A stretch of DNA of 33,342 bases from Christensenella sp. UBA1750 (GTDB lineage: Bacteria; Bacillota; Clostridia; Christensenellales; UBA1750). Position numbers and translations under genes: made by a program. The stretch spans positions 1-33,342 of the forward strand of contig DCHO01000024.1 in assembly GCA_002315655.1 (NCBI GenBank), given 5' to 3'. The notes beneath the pieces are model-generated. The model was not told the DNA's origin. It saw only the letters and a program-made list of their open reading frames with translations, and made no database searches. Position 1 is the stretch's first letter; each line of letters starts with the position of its first letter. Below are positions 7,106 to 16,110 of this stretch, piece by piece.

Positions 7106-7906
7106 TCACAAACAGAAATGGAACATGGTCAGCACATCCATGTAATCGTCAGCCTCGAAGCGCACGGAATAGGGATCGGTCTGGGTCATGCCGGGGTACC
7201 AGGAAGCATACTTGGCCTTGAAGTGCTGCTTGAAGGTGATGTCAATGGTGAAATGCTCGGGGAGGGGGAACAGGCAATCCTTTTTGTCCCCGGAAACGGC
7301 TTTCTTTGCGGCCTCGGTGATGCGGGACACGGCTTCGTCGGGCTGCAGGGACACGGAACCTGCGCCGATGCCCTCGGAGACGGAAACCATCTGTACGCCG
7401 GGAATGAAGGAATGGAGATATTCGCAGATGCCTTTGTCCCCCGCAATGCACAGCACGGGCACGCCAAAGTAGGCGGCGGTCATGGCGTTAATCACGGCTT
7501 CAGGCATGAGCTTGCCGTTGCATTTGACCACCATGTTCTGCGTGTTCATGGTGTGGGAGAGGGGATTGGAATCCATGCCCGCGCCGGAGTGGTAGCCGGT
7601 TAAGATCGCGCCGTCAAAGCCGCCGTCCACGCCCGCCATCATGGAGAGCGGGGACTTCGCCCAGCCGCGGAAAATCTTCGCGCAGCGGGGCAGCTTGTCG
7701 GGATTGATGTTGCGGGCATAGTCGTGCGCGTCCTTGACCAGAATTTCGTCCGCGCCGCCGGCAACCGCGCCTTCGCACGCTGCGGCGACCTCTTTGGTCA
7801 TCTGGTTTGTCCATTTAACGTAATATTCCGGCTTGGTGATCTCCGTTTCGTCCCAATCGACGATGCCGGCGGTGCCTTCCATGTCACAGCTTAAATAAAT
7901 CTTCAT
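7106..7906 (-). CDS. dppA: M55 family D-aminopeptidase, DppA-like
   Basis: A 266-residue protein of the DppA family, a zinc aminopeptidase acting on D-amino-acid peptides. It opens with the hallmark SCDMEG, so Asp8 and Glu10 match the zinc ligands of Bacillus DppA. Further metal ligands fit His61 (KDAHDY), His106 (GYHSGAG) and Glu136 (MPEAVIN). Length is typical. AAGGAG overlaps the stop codon of the upstream M20 peptidase gene, with 12 bases between the two reading frames, so translation is coupled. Together they suggest uptake and breakdown of peptides, including D-residue peptides such as those from cell-wall turnover. That substrate link is inference. No signal peptide, so cytoplasmic. 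Confidence 0.92.
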   Translation of the reverse strand: MKIYLSCDMEGTAGIVDWDETEITKPEYYVKWTNQMTKEVAAACEGAVAGGADEILVKDAHDYARNINPDKLPRCAKIFRGWAKSPLSMMAGVDGGFDGAILTGYHSGAGMDSNPLSHTMNTQNMVVKCNGKLMPEAVINAMTAAYFGVPVLCIAGDKGICEYLHSFIPGVQMVSVSEGIGAGSVSLQPDEAVSRITEAAKKAVSGDKKDCLFPLPEHFTIDITFKQHFKAKYASWYPGMTQTDPYSVRFEADDYMDVLTMFHFCL

Positions 7907-7918
7907 GGTGTTTTCTCC

Positions 7919-9310
7919 TTATTTTTCGTCGGATGCCAGCAGCACGATGGTGCGGGCATAAATCTTTGCGGCAGTGAACCATTCGTTCAGCACCAGATGC
8001 TCGTCCGGGGCGTGAGCACCGCCGCTCTTGGAATCGGGCAGGGAAGGCCCGAAGGCCACAGCCTTTTTAAGCTTTCTGGCGTAAGTGCCGCCGCCCATGG
8101 CGAAGGGTTGCTCGTCGCGCCCGGTGACGGCCTTGTATGCGGCCTGCAATTTGACGACCAGCTCATCGTTCTTATCCACAAACAGAGCGGGGGAGGCGCG
8201 GAACACAGTGAGCTTTAAGCCGTAGGGCTCACAGGAGGCCTTGACGTTTGCACCGATCTGCTCAAAATCCGCCGTGTGAGGCTCGCGCAGGTCGATTTGC
8301 GCCATAAAGTGCTTGCTGTCCACGCGGATGATGCCGAGGTTCACGGTCAGTGCGTCGGAATCCTTGTTCTCCTGCTTGATGTTCAGCCCGTGACCGTCCC
8401 ACTGGGTCTGATTCAGATGTTCCCGGAGGAAGTTGGCGGCATTTTCCGCCGCACCCAAGTTCATCACCTTGAGGATTTCCAGCAGCGCACACACGGCGTT
8501 CACGCCGTCCTGCGGGCGGGAGCCGTGGGCGGCAAGACCGCTTGTGGTGATGTGCATCACGCCGTTTTCCAGCGTGCCATTTGCAGTGATGCCCAGCATT
8601 TTTGCGTTGGCCAAAATGGCTTTGAGGGTTTCTTCATCGCCCTTGATTTCGGAAACGCAGGTGTCGGGCACCACATTGACCGCTTCCCCTGCGGTGATGG
8701 AGAGGACGGGCGTTTCTCCTGCGAAATCGCAGTCGAACTGCATCCGCTGGATGCCCTTTTCGGAGAAGCACACGGGGAAGCCGGAGTCCGGCACCACACC
8801 GAAGGTAGGCTGACCGATGTGCGCGACATAATGCGGGATGTCCTCCATGCCGGTTTCCTCGTTGCAGCCGAAGATGAGCCGCACGCGCTTGTTGAGCCTG
8901 ATGCCCGCTTCCTTGATGGCACGCAGGACATACAGCGACATGATGCAGGAGCACTTGTTGTCGGTGGTGCCGCGCCCGTACATCACGCCGTCGTGAATCT
9001 CCGCGCCAAAGGGCGGATAGTGCCAGCCGGTGCCTAAGGGAACCACGTCCAGATGCCCCAAGAACGCCATAATCTCCTCGCCCTGTCCGTATTCGGCGTG
9101 TCCTGCGTAATATTCGTCATTGACCGTGGAAAAGCCGAATTTTTCAGCCTTTTCCAGCACATAGTCCAGCGCCTTTGCGGGACCTTCGCCAAAGGGCTTG
9201 CCGCCCAGCGGCGCTTCCTGAATGGAAGGGATTCTGACCAGCTCCTGCAAAGAGATCGTCATTTCGTCCTTGTAGGAATCCAGTATGGCATCCAGTCTGT
9301 TCAAATCCAT
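7919..9310 (-). CDS. M20 family zinc dipeptidase, PepV/Sapep-like
   Basis: A 463-residue peptidase. It has GHLDVVP (His86, Asp88), GRGTTDNK (Asp117 as bridging metal ligand), NEETG (Glu151 catalytic base, Glu152), PDSGFP (Asp175) and GGAHAPDEH near residue 433. These fit the PepV arrangement almost residue for residue. The usual DDKG is DNKC here, with the bridging Asp kept. The start at 9310 was chosen because AAGGAGG lies just upstream; an in-frame ATG 63 bases earlier lies upstream of the predicted promoter. It cleaves dipeptides with an unblocked N-terminus, in the cytoplasm. First gene of a two-gene operon with the D-aminopeptidase. Confidence 0.92.
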   Translation of the reverse strand: MDLNRLDAILDSYKDEMTISLQELVRIPSIQEAPLGGKPFGEGPAKALDYVLEKAEKFGFSTVNDEYYAGHAEYGQGEEIMAFLGHLDVVPLGTGWHYPPFGAEIHDGVMYGRGTTDNKCSCIMSLYVLRAIKEAGIRLNKRVRLIFGCNEETGMEDIPHYVAHIGQPTFGVVPDSGFPVCFSEKGIQRMQFDCDFAGETPVLSITAGEAVNVVPDTCVSEIKGDEETLKAILANAKMLGITANGTLENGVMHITTSGLAAHGSRPQDGVNAVCALLEILKVMNLGAAENAANFLREHLNQTQWDGHGLNIKQENKDSDALTVNLGIIRVDSKHFMAQIDLREPHTADFEQIGANVKASCEPYGLKLTVFRASPALFVDKNDELVVKLQAAYKAVTGRDEQPFAMGGGTYARKLKKAVAFGPSLPDSKSGGAHAPDEHLVLNEWFTAAKIYARTIVLLASDEK

Positions 9311-9344
9311 TTGTGTCTGTCCTCCTTCGGAATTTGTTTGTCCT

Positions 9345-9373
9345 ATTATACCAAATCGGGGATGCAGATGCAA
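9345..9373 (-). promoter_or_regulatory. Promoter of the M20-M55 peptidase operon
   Basis: On the minus strand TTGCAT (9373-9368), a 17-base spacer and a perfect TATAAT (9350-9345) lie 35 bases upstream of the start codon. Confidence 0.75.
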
Positions 9374-9483
9374 TCCGCAAATCTTTTAATAAAAGGGTTG
9401 AAGGAAAATCGGGCGGGGATGGAGAATTATATATTTTCCCATGATTTCCGATTGACGGAGCATGGTTCTTATGGAGGAACAAA

Positions 9484-12400
9484 ATGACAGACGAGGAACT
9501 CAAAAAAATAGCCAAGGACGAGCGGACGGCGCGGTATGCGCATCAGCTCATGGCGGACGGCAGGGTAAAGGATGTAAAGGTCGTAGGCGAGGACGCCTTC
9601 ACCGCAACGGTGGAGGAAAACAGCCGAAAGACCTTTGTGGAGGTTGGCTTTGAAAACGGCCAGCTTGTTTCCTGCGCCTGTTCCTGCGGAATGCCTGTGG
9701 CGAAATATCGTGTTTGCGCCCATGTGGGGGCGGTCTGTCTGGAGCTTTCCAAGGAAGGGCGGATGCAGATTTTGCAGAGCAAGGCGCGGAAGGAAAACGC
9801 CGCTGCCCTGCTCACTTGGTTCGACACGCCCTCCGCCCGGGAAGCCTGCCTGAAACTGCTGGTCACGCTGGAAATCTCCGAAAAGGACAGTGCGGCGGCG
9901 TATGTTTCCCTGCGCGTCGGGCAAAAGCGGATGTATGTGGTGCAGGACTTGTCCTCCTTTGTCAAATCGTATATGGAAGGGGAGGAAATCTCCTTTGGCA
10001 AGGGGCTGAATGTGGAGCCGCACTGGCAGTCCTTTGGCCCTATGCAGGAAAGAATCCTCGCTTATTTATATCAGATTATCCAATATCGGGAGCTGGCGCT
10101 GGGTAGAACAGTTCTTCGGGAACGCCGTCTGGCCGTAACCAACGATCAGCTGCGCAAGCTGATTCAGCTTCTCGCCCAGAGCATTTTTCAGGTCATCGTC
10201 AATGATACGCCCGTCACCGTGCGCGGCGTGCAGTCGATGTCGATTCCGGCGTTTTTCACCCTTCGGTCTGCCGGCAAGGAAATCGAGCTGGTTTCCAAGC
10301 TTCCGCCGGACTGCATCCCGCTGACGCAGGATAAGCAGTTCATTCTCATGGAAGGCCGCGTCATCGGCCTTTCCGCCGCCCAGCAGCACGCCTTAACACC
10401 CTTCTTCACCAAGGACGGGAAAATGGTCTCCCGCTTCTCCATGGCGGAGGGCGAACAGTTGGTTTCCGAGGTGCTGCCGCTGCTCAAAGAAGTGGCGGAG
10501 GTGCAGGTGGAGCCCGCGGTTTCCTCCCGCATCGTCACCGAGACCCTGACTTCTGCCGTAACGCTGGACAATGTGGGTTCGGATGTGGTGGCGCGGATTT
10601 CCTTCTTCTACGGCAATGTCACCATTGACCCCTTTGCACCGCCCGTGGAGCACAGCAATTCCCTGCTGCTGCGGGACGCCGCCGCCGAGCGTGCCATACT
10701 GGACTGCCTGGGTCGCCACGGCTTCAAGGTGCGCAAGGGCGAGGCCTATTTATCCGGCAGCGACGCGATTTACAGCTTCCTGTTGGAAGGCGTGCCGCTG
10801 CTGCAGACCATGGCGGAAATTTACTGCTCCGAAGGCCTGCTCAGGATGCGCCCCCGAAGAGCGCGTCCCGGCGGAAAGCTGCGCATTGCCCCGGCGGGGG
10901 ATCTGATGCAATTCGAGCTGCTGTTGGACGGTGTGGATCCGTCCGAATACGACGGCATTTTACAGGCGCTTCGGGAAAAGAAGAAGTATGTGCGCCTGAC
11001 GGACGGTTCCTTCCTCTCCATGATGCCCGAGGACGGCTGGCAGGAGCTGGCGACCTATCTGGAGGAAGCCCCGGAGAGCAAAAACGGCATTGTGGAAATG
11101 CAGCGGTGCCGTGCGGTCTATCTCTCGCAATTACTCTCCGCATCTTCCCTCAACATCGAGCAGGACACCTCCGTCACCTCCCTGCGCCGCGCCCTGCAGC
11201 GGCAGGACAATACCCCCGCGCCTATTGCCGGTCTGCGCCCCTATCAGCAGCGCGGTTTCGCGTGGCTCAAAACGCTGGCAAGGCTTGGCATGGGCGGCAT
11301 CCTTGCGGATGACATGGGTCTGGGCAAGACCATTCAGGTGCTTGCGCTTATCAAGTGGAGCGTTGCTTCCCAAGGGAAAATGCCCTCGCTGGTCATTGCG
11401 CCCACGTCTCTTGTGTATAACTGGCAGGCGGAGATCGATAAATTCACTCCGGAGCTGCGCTGCGTGGTGCTCTCCGGCAATCAGGAGGAACGCAAAACCC
11501 AGACCGCCGACGGCAAGAAGATTGATGTTCTGATTGCCTCCTACGCGCAGGTGCGCAGGGACATCGACTGGCTGGAAAAAATCCCCTTCCGCTTCTGCAT
11601 CTTAGATGAAGCCCAGCAGATCAAAAACGCCGCCTCCGTTGCGGCTTCCGCGGTCAAGCGCATCCGTTCCGAAAGCCGCTTTGCCTTGACCGGCACGCCT
11701 ATGGAGAACCATCCGGGCGAGCTGTGGTCGATCTTTGACTTTGTACTGCCCGGCTACCTCATGGAGCAGAGCGATTTCATGGCAAAATACGGCGACGGCA
11801 AGGACACCGACAAGCTGGCGGTGAAGATTCGCCCCTTCCTCATGCGCCGCTTAAAACGCGAGGTGCTCACCGAGTTGCCCGAAAAGATCGAGCACCGCAT
11901 TGTGGCGGAGCTGACCCCCGAGCAGCGGCAGGTGTATTTGGCGACGCTAAATCAGGTGCGGCAGGAGCTTTCCGACACGGAAAATGCCGAGGGAACAAAC
12001 GGCAGTCATCTGCACATGAAGCTGCTGGCCGCCATCACGCGGCTTCGGCAGATCTGCTGCCATCCCGGGCTTTATCTGGAAGGCTACGAGGGCGGCAGCG
12101 GCAAACTGGATGTGCTCATGGAGCTGGTCTCCGAGCAGGTGGAAAGCGGACACCACATCCTCATTTTCTCCCAATTCACCGCCATGCTCACCCTTCTGCG
12201 GCAGCAGCTGGGGGATGCGGGCATTGACACGCTCTATCTGGACGGCAGCGTGTCGCCGCAGGACAGAATGCAGCTCACCAACGACTTCAACCGCGGGGTC
12301 GCGCCCGTGTTCCTGATTTCGCTGCGCGCCGGCGGCTACGGCCTCAACTTAACCGCCGCCGACACCGTGATCCACTACGACCCGTGGTGGAATCCTGCCG

Positions 12401-12606
12401 TGGAGGATCAGGCCACCGACCGCGCCCACCGCATCGGCCAGACCCACACCGTCCACGTCATCCGCCTGATCGCCCACGACACCATCGAGGAAAAGGTTGC
12501 GGAATTGCAGACCCGCAAAAAGGAGCTGATCGACCTTGTCGTCACCCCCGGCGAGGTGCTGCCCTCCGCGCTCTCCGCCAAGGACATACGGGCGCTGTTT
12601 GAATAA
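9484..12606 (+). CDS. SNF2 family DNA-dependent ATPase with SWIM zinc finger
   Basis: A 1040-residue protein. The N-terminal SWIM zinc finger has CxC at Cys64/Cys66 and Cys78-x-His80. A long bacterial SNF2-associated region (about 100-560) follows. The SNF2 ATPase starts at LRPYQQRG, with Walker A DMGLGKT at 610-616, the Walker B box DEAQ at 708-711 and TGTPMEN from 736. The helicase C domain contains LDGSVSP, RAGGYGLNL and DRAHRIGQ (979-986). All motifs for ATP hydrolysis and DNA translocation are intact. The full length matches bacterial SWIM/SNF2 proteins. GGAGG precedes the ATG. It is a single-gene unit, divergent from the peptidases and ended by a hairpin. No methylase, nuclease or phage genes lie beside it, so I give no defence role. 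Confidence 0.95.
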   Translation: MTDEELKKIAKDERTARYAHQLMADGRVKDVKVVGEDAFTATVEENSRKTFVEVGFENGQLVSCACSCGMPVAKYRVCAHVGAVCLELSKEGRMQILQSKARKENAAALLTWFDTPSAREACLKLLVTLEISEKDSAAAYVSLRVGQKRMYVVQDLSSFVKSYMEGEEISFGKGLNVEPHWQSFGPMQERILAYLYQIIQYRELALGRTVLRERRLAVTNDQLRKLIQLLAQSIFQVIVNDTPVTVRGVQSMSIPAFFTLRSAGKEIELVSKLPPDCIPLTQDKQFILMEGRVIGLSAAQQHALTPFFTKDGKMVSRFSMAEGEQLVSEVLPLLKEVAEVQVEPAVSSRIVTETLTSAVTLDNVGSDVVARISFFYGNVTIDPFAPPVEHSNSLLLRDAAAERAILDCLGRHGFKVRKGEAYLSGSDAIYSFLLEGVPLLQTMAEIYCSEGLLRMRPRRARPGGKLRIAPAGDLMQFELLLDGVDPSEYDGILQALREKKKYVRLTDGSFLSMMPEDGWQELATYLEEAPESKNGIVEMQRCRAVYLSQLLSASSLNIEQDTSVTSLRRALQRQDNTPAPIAGLRPYQQRGFAWLKTLARLGMGGILADDMGLGKTIQVLALIKWSVASQGKMPSLVIAPTSLVYNWQAEIDKFTPELRCVVLSGNQEERKTQTADGKKIDVLIASYAQVRRDIDWLEKIPFRFCILDEAQQIKNAASVAASAVKRIRSESRFALTGTPMENHPGELWSIFDFVLPGYLMEQSDFMAKYGDGKDTDKLAVKIRPFLMRRLKREVLTELPEKIEHRIVAELTPEQRQVYLATLNQVRQELSDTENAEGTNGSHLHMKLLAAITRLRQICCHPGLYLEGYEGGSGKLDVLMELVSEQVESGHHILIFSQFTAMLTLLRQQLGDAGIDTLYLDGSVSPQDRMQLTNDFNRGVAPVFLISLRAGGYGLNLTAADTVIHYDPWWNPAVEDQATDRAHRIGQTHTVHVIRLIAHDTIEEKVAELQTRKKELIDLVVTPGEVLPSALSAKDIRALFE

Positions 12607-12612
12607 AAGATG

Positions 12613-12648
12613 AGAACCGATTCAGCAGAAAGTTGAATCGGTTCTTTA
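12613..12648 (+). terminator. Hairpin terminator of the SNF2 gene
   Basis: AGAACCGATTCA (12613-12624) pairs perfectly with TGAATCGGTTCT (12634-12645) and is followed by a short T stretch. The tail is weak, so efficiency is uncertain. No gene is seen between here and 12720. Confidence 0.7.
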
Positions 12649-12720
12649 TACTGTGAAATTATTGGGAACGAGTGAATGAATCCTGAAAAATGAATGATCG
12701 GAACGGAGACGGAGTTTCCG

Positions 12721-12975
12721 CTAAACGCTGACCTCTGTTCCGTTTGCGTACAATTCCCCTTCGGAGCAGTCCAAATCTTCGTTCCAGCTGATACCGTATC
12801 CGCCCGGTTCGACCTGCACACGGGCAAAGACGGCAGGGTCACGCAAGGTATCAAATTGGGGATGCTCAGGAAGAAGGGATTTCACATCAAATTGCTTGAT
12901 ACTGCCGTCCTCAAAGTAGATAAGCAGGTTCATATCGTTCATCGGGACAGCTTTTACAACCTTTTTCGTGTACAA
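12721..12975 (-). CDS. DUF2442 domain protein
   Basis: An 84-residue protein of the DUF2442 type. It has a beta-hairpin start (LLIYFEDGSIKQFDVKSLL), then the conserved pattern ...FDTLRDPAVFARVQV...GGYGISWNEDLDCSEGELYANG. The best start is TTG at 12975, with GAGGAA five bases upstream; an internal ATG at codon 12 lacks a site. It lies 17 bases after the aldo/keto reductase gene in the same direction, so it is probably co-transcribed. DUF2442 genes often neighbour DUF4160 or toxin-antitoxin-like genes in other genomes; here mazEF is two genes upstream. Function unknown. Confidence 0.8.
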   Translation of the reverse strand: MYTKKVVKAVPMNDMNLLIYFEDGSIKQFDVKSLLPEHPQFDTLRDPAVFARVQVEPGGYGISWNEDLDCSEGELYANGTEVSV

Positions 12976-12992
12976 TGTGTTTCCTCAATCTA

Positions 12993-14006
12993 TTACTTTT
13001 TCAGGTTCTCGGCGCGGTACTTGCGGTAGTCGATGAGGGCGTTTTCCAGCAGCTTGGGGGTGTCCAGCCCGTAGGGGCAATGGGCGGCGCAGGCGCGGCA
13101 ATGGATGCAGGAGGTGATCTTTTCCATCTCGGCAGCCCATTCCTCGGAGAGCCAGTTGGAATGGGGGGCGCGGCGCACCATCTGCGGCATACGGGCGCAG
13201 TTGTTGATCTGAATCCCCATGGGGCAGGGCATACAATACCCGCAGCCGCGGCAGAAGTCGCCCGCCAATTCCTTACGATCCTTTTCGATGCGCGCCATCA
13301 TGGCTTCATCCAAAATGGGAGGGTTCTTTTCCAATTCCAGAACCTCGTTAAGCTCCGATTCTCTCTGGAAGCCCCAGATGGGCACCAGATTGTCAAACCG
13401 GCGCAGGTAGGCCATGGAGGGCGCGGCGGAGGTCAGAAGTCCCCCGGCCAGCCCCTTCATGCCGATCACGCCCATGTTGTGCTCCTTGGCAAGGGTCACA
13501 AGGGCAAGGTCTTCCTCGGAGGAGAGCGCGGACAGCGGGAATTGCAGGGTCTCAAAGGCACCGCAGAGGATTTCCTGTTCGGCCAAGTCCTTTCTGTGGG
13601 AGGTGATGCCGATGTGCCGGATCATGCCCTGCGCCTTCGCCTTTTCCATGCAGGCAAGCATTTCGTCGGAGGGCATCTGCGCGGGGTTGTGGAACTGGTA
13701 AATGTCCACATAGTCGGTCTTCATGCGGGTCAGGGACAGCTCCAGATGCTTCCAGAAGGTGTCAGGGTCACAAGAGCCCGTCTTTGTGGCGATGAAAATG
13801 TTCTTGCGGACGGAGGACAGTCCCATGCCGATCTTTTCTTCGGAGTCGGTGTAGGCGTTGGCGGTGTCGAAGAAGTTGATGCCGCCCTCATAGGCCTTGT
13901 AGAGCAGCGCGGCGGCGTCCTCCTTGGAAAGCCGCTGGATGGGCAGGGCGCCGAAGCCCGAGCGGGTGGCGGCTATGCCGGTGGAGCCTAAAATGATCTT
14001 TTCCAT
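12993..14006 (-). CDS. Aldo/keto reductase with C-terminal 4Fe-4S clusters
   Basis: A 337-residue protein. The N-terminal TIM-barrel carries the aldo/keto reductase tetrad Asp47, Tyr52, Lys75 and His106 (FFDTANAY, ATKTG, FHNP). The C-terminal ferredoxin-like part has Cys252/255/258/261 and Cys300/303/306 with Cys310-Pro, the spacing for two 4Fe-4S clusters. Such proteins are common in anaerobes and may pass electrons between NAD(P)H and ferredoxin while acting on carbonyl substrates. The start at 14006 has AAAGGAA upstream; the longer in-frame extension would run into the mazF reading frame. The gene follows mazF by 58 bases and may share its transcript. Confidence 0.93.
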   Translation of the reverse strand: MEKIILGSTGIAATRSGFGALPIQRLSKEDAAALLYKAYEGGINFFDTANAYTDSEEKIGMGLSSVRKNIFIATKTGSCDPDTFWKHLELSLTRMKTDYVDIYQFHNPAQMPSDEMLACMEKAKAQGMIRHIGITSHRKDLAEQEILCGAFETLQFPLSALSSEEDLALVTLAKEHNMGVIGMKGLAGGLLTSAAPSMAYLRRFDNLVPIWGFQRESELNEVLELEKNPPILDEAMMARIEKDRKELAGDFCRGCGYCMPCPMGIQINNCARMPQMVRRAPHSNWLSEEWAAEMEKITSCIHCRACAAHCPYGLDTPKLLENALIDYRKYRAENLKK

Positions 14007-14064
14007 TTGTGTGTGTTCCTTTCTTTCCGTGAAACGGGATTTATTTTGTTTTGAATTTATAACC

Positions 14065-14403
14065 TTACCTGATTTCCACAAAGCCGATGAGCAGGTCAAC
14101 GACCTCTGCGACAATTTCATCGGGGGCTGTTTCCTCAAAGGACGCTTTCCGGCTTTGCAGATCGAGCATTCGCGCCTGATCGCACAGGATCACGCCGTCG
14201 GTCTTTGTCCGTGCATCCAGCCGGACATGAAACGGATGATTTCGATCCGTATGTGTGATGGGGCAGACCAAGGTAAGATTGCTCACGCGGTTATAAAGGT
14301 TGTTGCTGACGACCAGCGCGGGGCGGCGGCCTTTCTGCTCATGCCCCGATTGGGGGTCAAAGTCCAGGTACACAATGTCGCCCTGCTCAAACACGCTCAC
14401 CAT
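14065..14403 (-). CDS. mazF: MazF/PemK-type mRNA interferase toxin
   Basis: A 112-residue toxin with the family hallmarks. GDIVYLDFDPQSGHEQ leads into GRRPALVVSN, which carries the catalytic Arg region. CPITHTDRNHPFHV supplies the Thr of the active site, and DGVILCDQARMLD follows. MazF proteins cleave RNA at short sequences and stop translation. The start at 14403 overlaps the stop of the antitoxin by 7 bases and is preceded by GGAGGGAACG, so translation is coupled. A longer ORF start is less likely because it runs further into the antitoxin gene. The toxin appears complete and active. Confidence 0.95.
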   Translation of the reverse strand: MVSVFEQGDIVYLDFDPQSGHEQKGRRPALVVSNNLYNRVSNLTLVCPITHTDRNHPFHVRLDARTKTDGVILCDQARMLDLQSRKASFEETAPDEIVAEVVDLLIGFVEIR

Positions 14404-14666
14404 ACTTCGTTCCCTCCGGGCTCGCCCCAATCGTATTCCTGCGACGGTTCCACGGATGCAATCTGCTCGATGGGCTTGCCGTAAAATGCGACAAGGCGAT
14501 CCTCCAAGGAGCGGTGCGGGACGGGTGCGAGCTTGCGGATGGTGATGGAGGTGCCGTTTTGCTGCAATTCCACCTTGTCGTTTTCGGAGATGGAAGCCGC
14601 GTCAAGAATCACTTTGGGAATGCGGATGCCCAAGCTGTTTCCCCATTTCTGAACAGATGCTACCAT
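14397..14666 (-). CDS. mazE: MazE-type antitoxin, AbrB-fold
   Basis: An 89-residue protein. The SpoVT/AbrB swapped-hairpin DNA-binding domain is typical (MVASVQKWGNSLGIRIPK..., residues 1-45). The C-terminal acidic tail (EPSQEYDWGEPGGNEVW) is the part that in MazE wraps the toxin. Of three in-frame starts I take 14666, since the promoter -10 box ends at 14692 and the first possible ATG (14702) lies upstream of it. MazE homologues bind their own promoter; two palindromic GTATATAC boxes overlapping the -10 and spacer fit this. Confidence 0.93.
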   Translation of the reverse strand: MVASVQKWGNSLGIRIPKVILDAASISENDKVELQQNGTSITIRKLAPVPHRSLEDRLVAFYGKPIEQIASVEPSQEYDWGEPGGNEVW

Positions 14667-14691
14667 TTCAATCACCAAACCTTTCATTGGT

Positions 14692-14720
14692 AGTATATAC
14701 AAAGTATATACTTACGTCAA
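14692..14720 (-). promoter_or_regulatory. mazEF promoter with overlapping operator boxes
   Basis: On the minus strand TTGACG (14720-14715), a 17-base spacer and TATACT (14697-14692) form a near-consensus promoter. The self-complementary octamer GTATATAC occurs at 14693-14700 and 14704-14711, three bases apart, covering the spacer and -10. This is what autoregulation by MazE or MazEF would need. Confidence 0.8.
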
Positions 14721-14904
14721 GCAAAAAATACAGAAAATCACAAGAATTGTGCAAAAGAAAAAGGATTTCCCGGTGCTTGCCCCTTTTCTTTTTCGGAAAA
14801 ATGTGGTATTATGGATTTACAAAGAGTTTACATCCTTTGAGGGATGAAATTTCTGTCGATTATTTGATTATATTTTCGCAAATGCTTGAAAAGGAGACAT
14901 AAGT

Positions 14905-16110
14905 ATGGGTAAAAAATGTGTCGCCATGCTGCTGGCCGGTGGGCAGGGCAGCAGACTGGGCGTTCTCACCCGGAACATGGCAAAGCCCGCAGTGCCCTTT
15001 GGCGGAAAGTACCGCATCATCGACTTCCCGCTGTCCAACTGCTCCAACTCCGGCGTGGACGTGGTGGGTGTGCTGACCCAGTATCAGCCGCTGGAGCTTA
15101 ACTCCTACATCGGCAACGGAATGCCGTGGGACTTGGACAGACTGAACGGCGGCGTGTACGTTCTGCCGCCCTACATCAAGGGGAAGTCCGGCACCTGGTA
15201 CAAGGGCACCGCCAACGCCATCTACCAGAACCTGGCTTTTATCGAGCAGTTTGACCCCGAATATGTGCTGATCCTTTCCGGCGACCACATCTACAAGATG
15301 GATTATTCCGACATGATCGCCGAGCATGAGAGAAAGCACGCAGACTGCACCATCGCCGTCTATTCCGTGCCGTGGGAGGAAGCCAGCCGCTTCGGTATCA
15401 TGAACACCAACGAGGACGGGGACATTGTGGAGTTTGAGGAAAAGCCCGCAAATCCCAAGTCCAACAACGCCTCCATGGGCATTTACGTTTTCAACTGGAA
15501 GGATTTGAAGCAGTATCTCATCGAGGATGAGAAGAACCCCGAATCCTCCAACGATTTCGGCAAAAACATCATTCCCCGGATGCTCTCCGAGGGCAAGCAC
15601 ATGGTCGCTTACGGCTTCTCCGGCTACTGGAAGGACGTGGGAACCATCGAATCGCTGTGGGAAGCCAACATGGATCTGTTGCAGTCTCCGCCGGCGTTCA
15701 ACCTCTACGATTCCTCCTGGCGCATTTACGCGAGAAATCCCATCCTGCCGCCGCACTATGTTTCCGACAAGGCGCAGGTGAGCAACGCCATGGTCACGGA
15801 GGGTTGCGTGGTGGAGGGCACCGTGAGCCACTCCATCCTGTTCTCCGGCGCTAAGGTCGAGGAGGGCGCGGTGGTGGAAAACTCCGTCGTGATGAACGGT
15901 GCTGTGATCCGCAAGGGCGCACGGGTGCGCCGTGCCATCGTTTCGGAAAACGCCGTGGTTGGCGCGGACTCTAACGTGGGCGGCAACGGAAGGATCGCCG
16001 TCATCGGGGAGGGCGTTTCCCTGCCTGAATATTCCGTGGTCAAGCCCGGTGAGCAGATCGACGCAGAGGCGCTGGCCAAGAAGCAGAGTGCGGAGGAGGA
16101 AGCGAAATGA
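14905..16110 (+). CDS. glgC: Glucose-1-phosphate adenylyltransferase catalytic subunit
   Basis: A 401-residue enzyme that makes ADP-glucose from glucose-1-phosphate and ATP, the committed step of glycogen synthesis. The nucleotide-binding LLAGGQGSRL (residues 9-18), substrate segment KPAVPFGGKYR, metal-site LSGDHIYKMDY and FEEKP are intact. The C-terminal half is a left-handed beta-helix with repeated isoleucine/valine-patch hexapeptides (about 290-390). AAGGAG precedes the ATG. An upstream TGGTATTAT (near 14809) may be an extended -10 promoter. It overlaps glgD by four bases (ATGA). In Firmicutes GlgC and GlgD form a mixed enzyme with raised activity. Confidence 0.97.
   Translation: MGKKCVAMLLAGGQGSRLGVLTRNMAKPAVPFGGKYRIIDFPLSNCSNSGVDVVGVLTQYQPLELNSYIGNGMPWDLDRLNGGVYVLPPYIKGKSGTWYKGTANAIYQNLAFIEQFDPEYVLILSGDHIYKMDYSDMIAEHERKHADCTIAVYSVPWEEASRFGIMNTNEDGDIVEFEEKPANPKSNNASMGIYVFNWKDLKQYLIEDEKNPESSNDFGKNIIPRMLSEGKHMVAYGFSGYWKDVGTIESLWEANMDLLQSPPAFNLYDSSWRIYARNPILPPHYVSDKAQVSNAMVTEGCVVEGTVSHSILFSGAKVEEGAVVENSVVMNGAVIRKGARVRRAIVSENAVVGADSNVGGNGRIAVIGEGVSLPEYSVVKPGEQIDAEALAKKQSAEEEAK

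Noticed and set aside
9484..12606. Phage-defence island around the SNF2 helicase
   Set aside because: Neighbours are metabolic genes; there is no nuclease, methylase or other defence partner.
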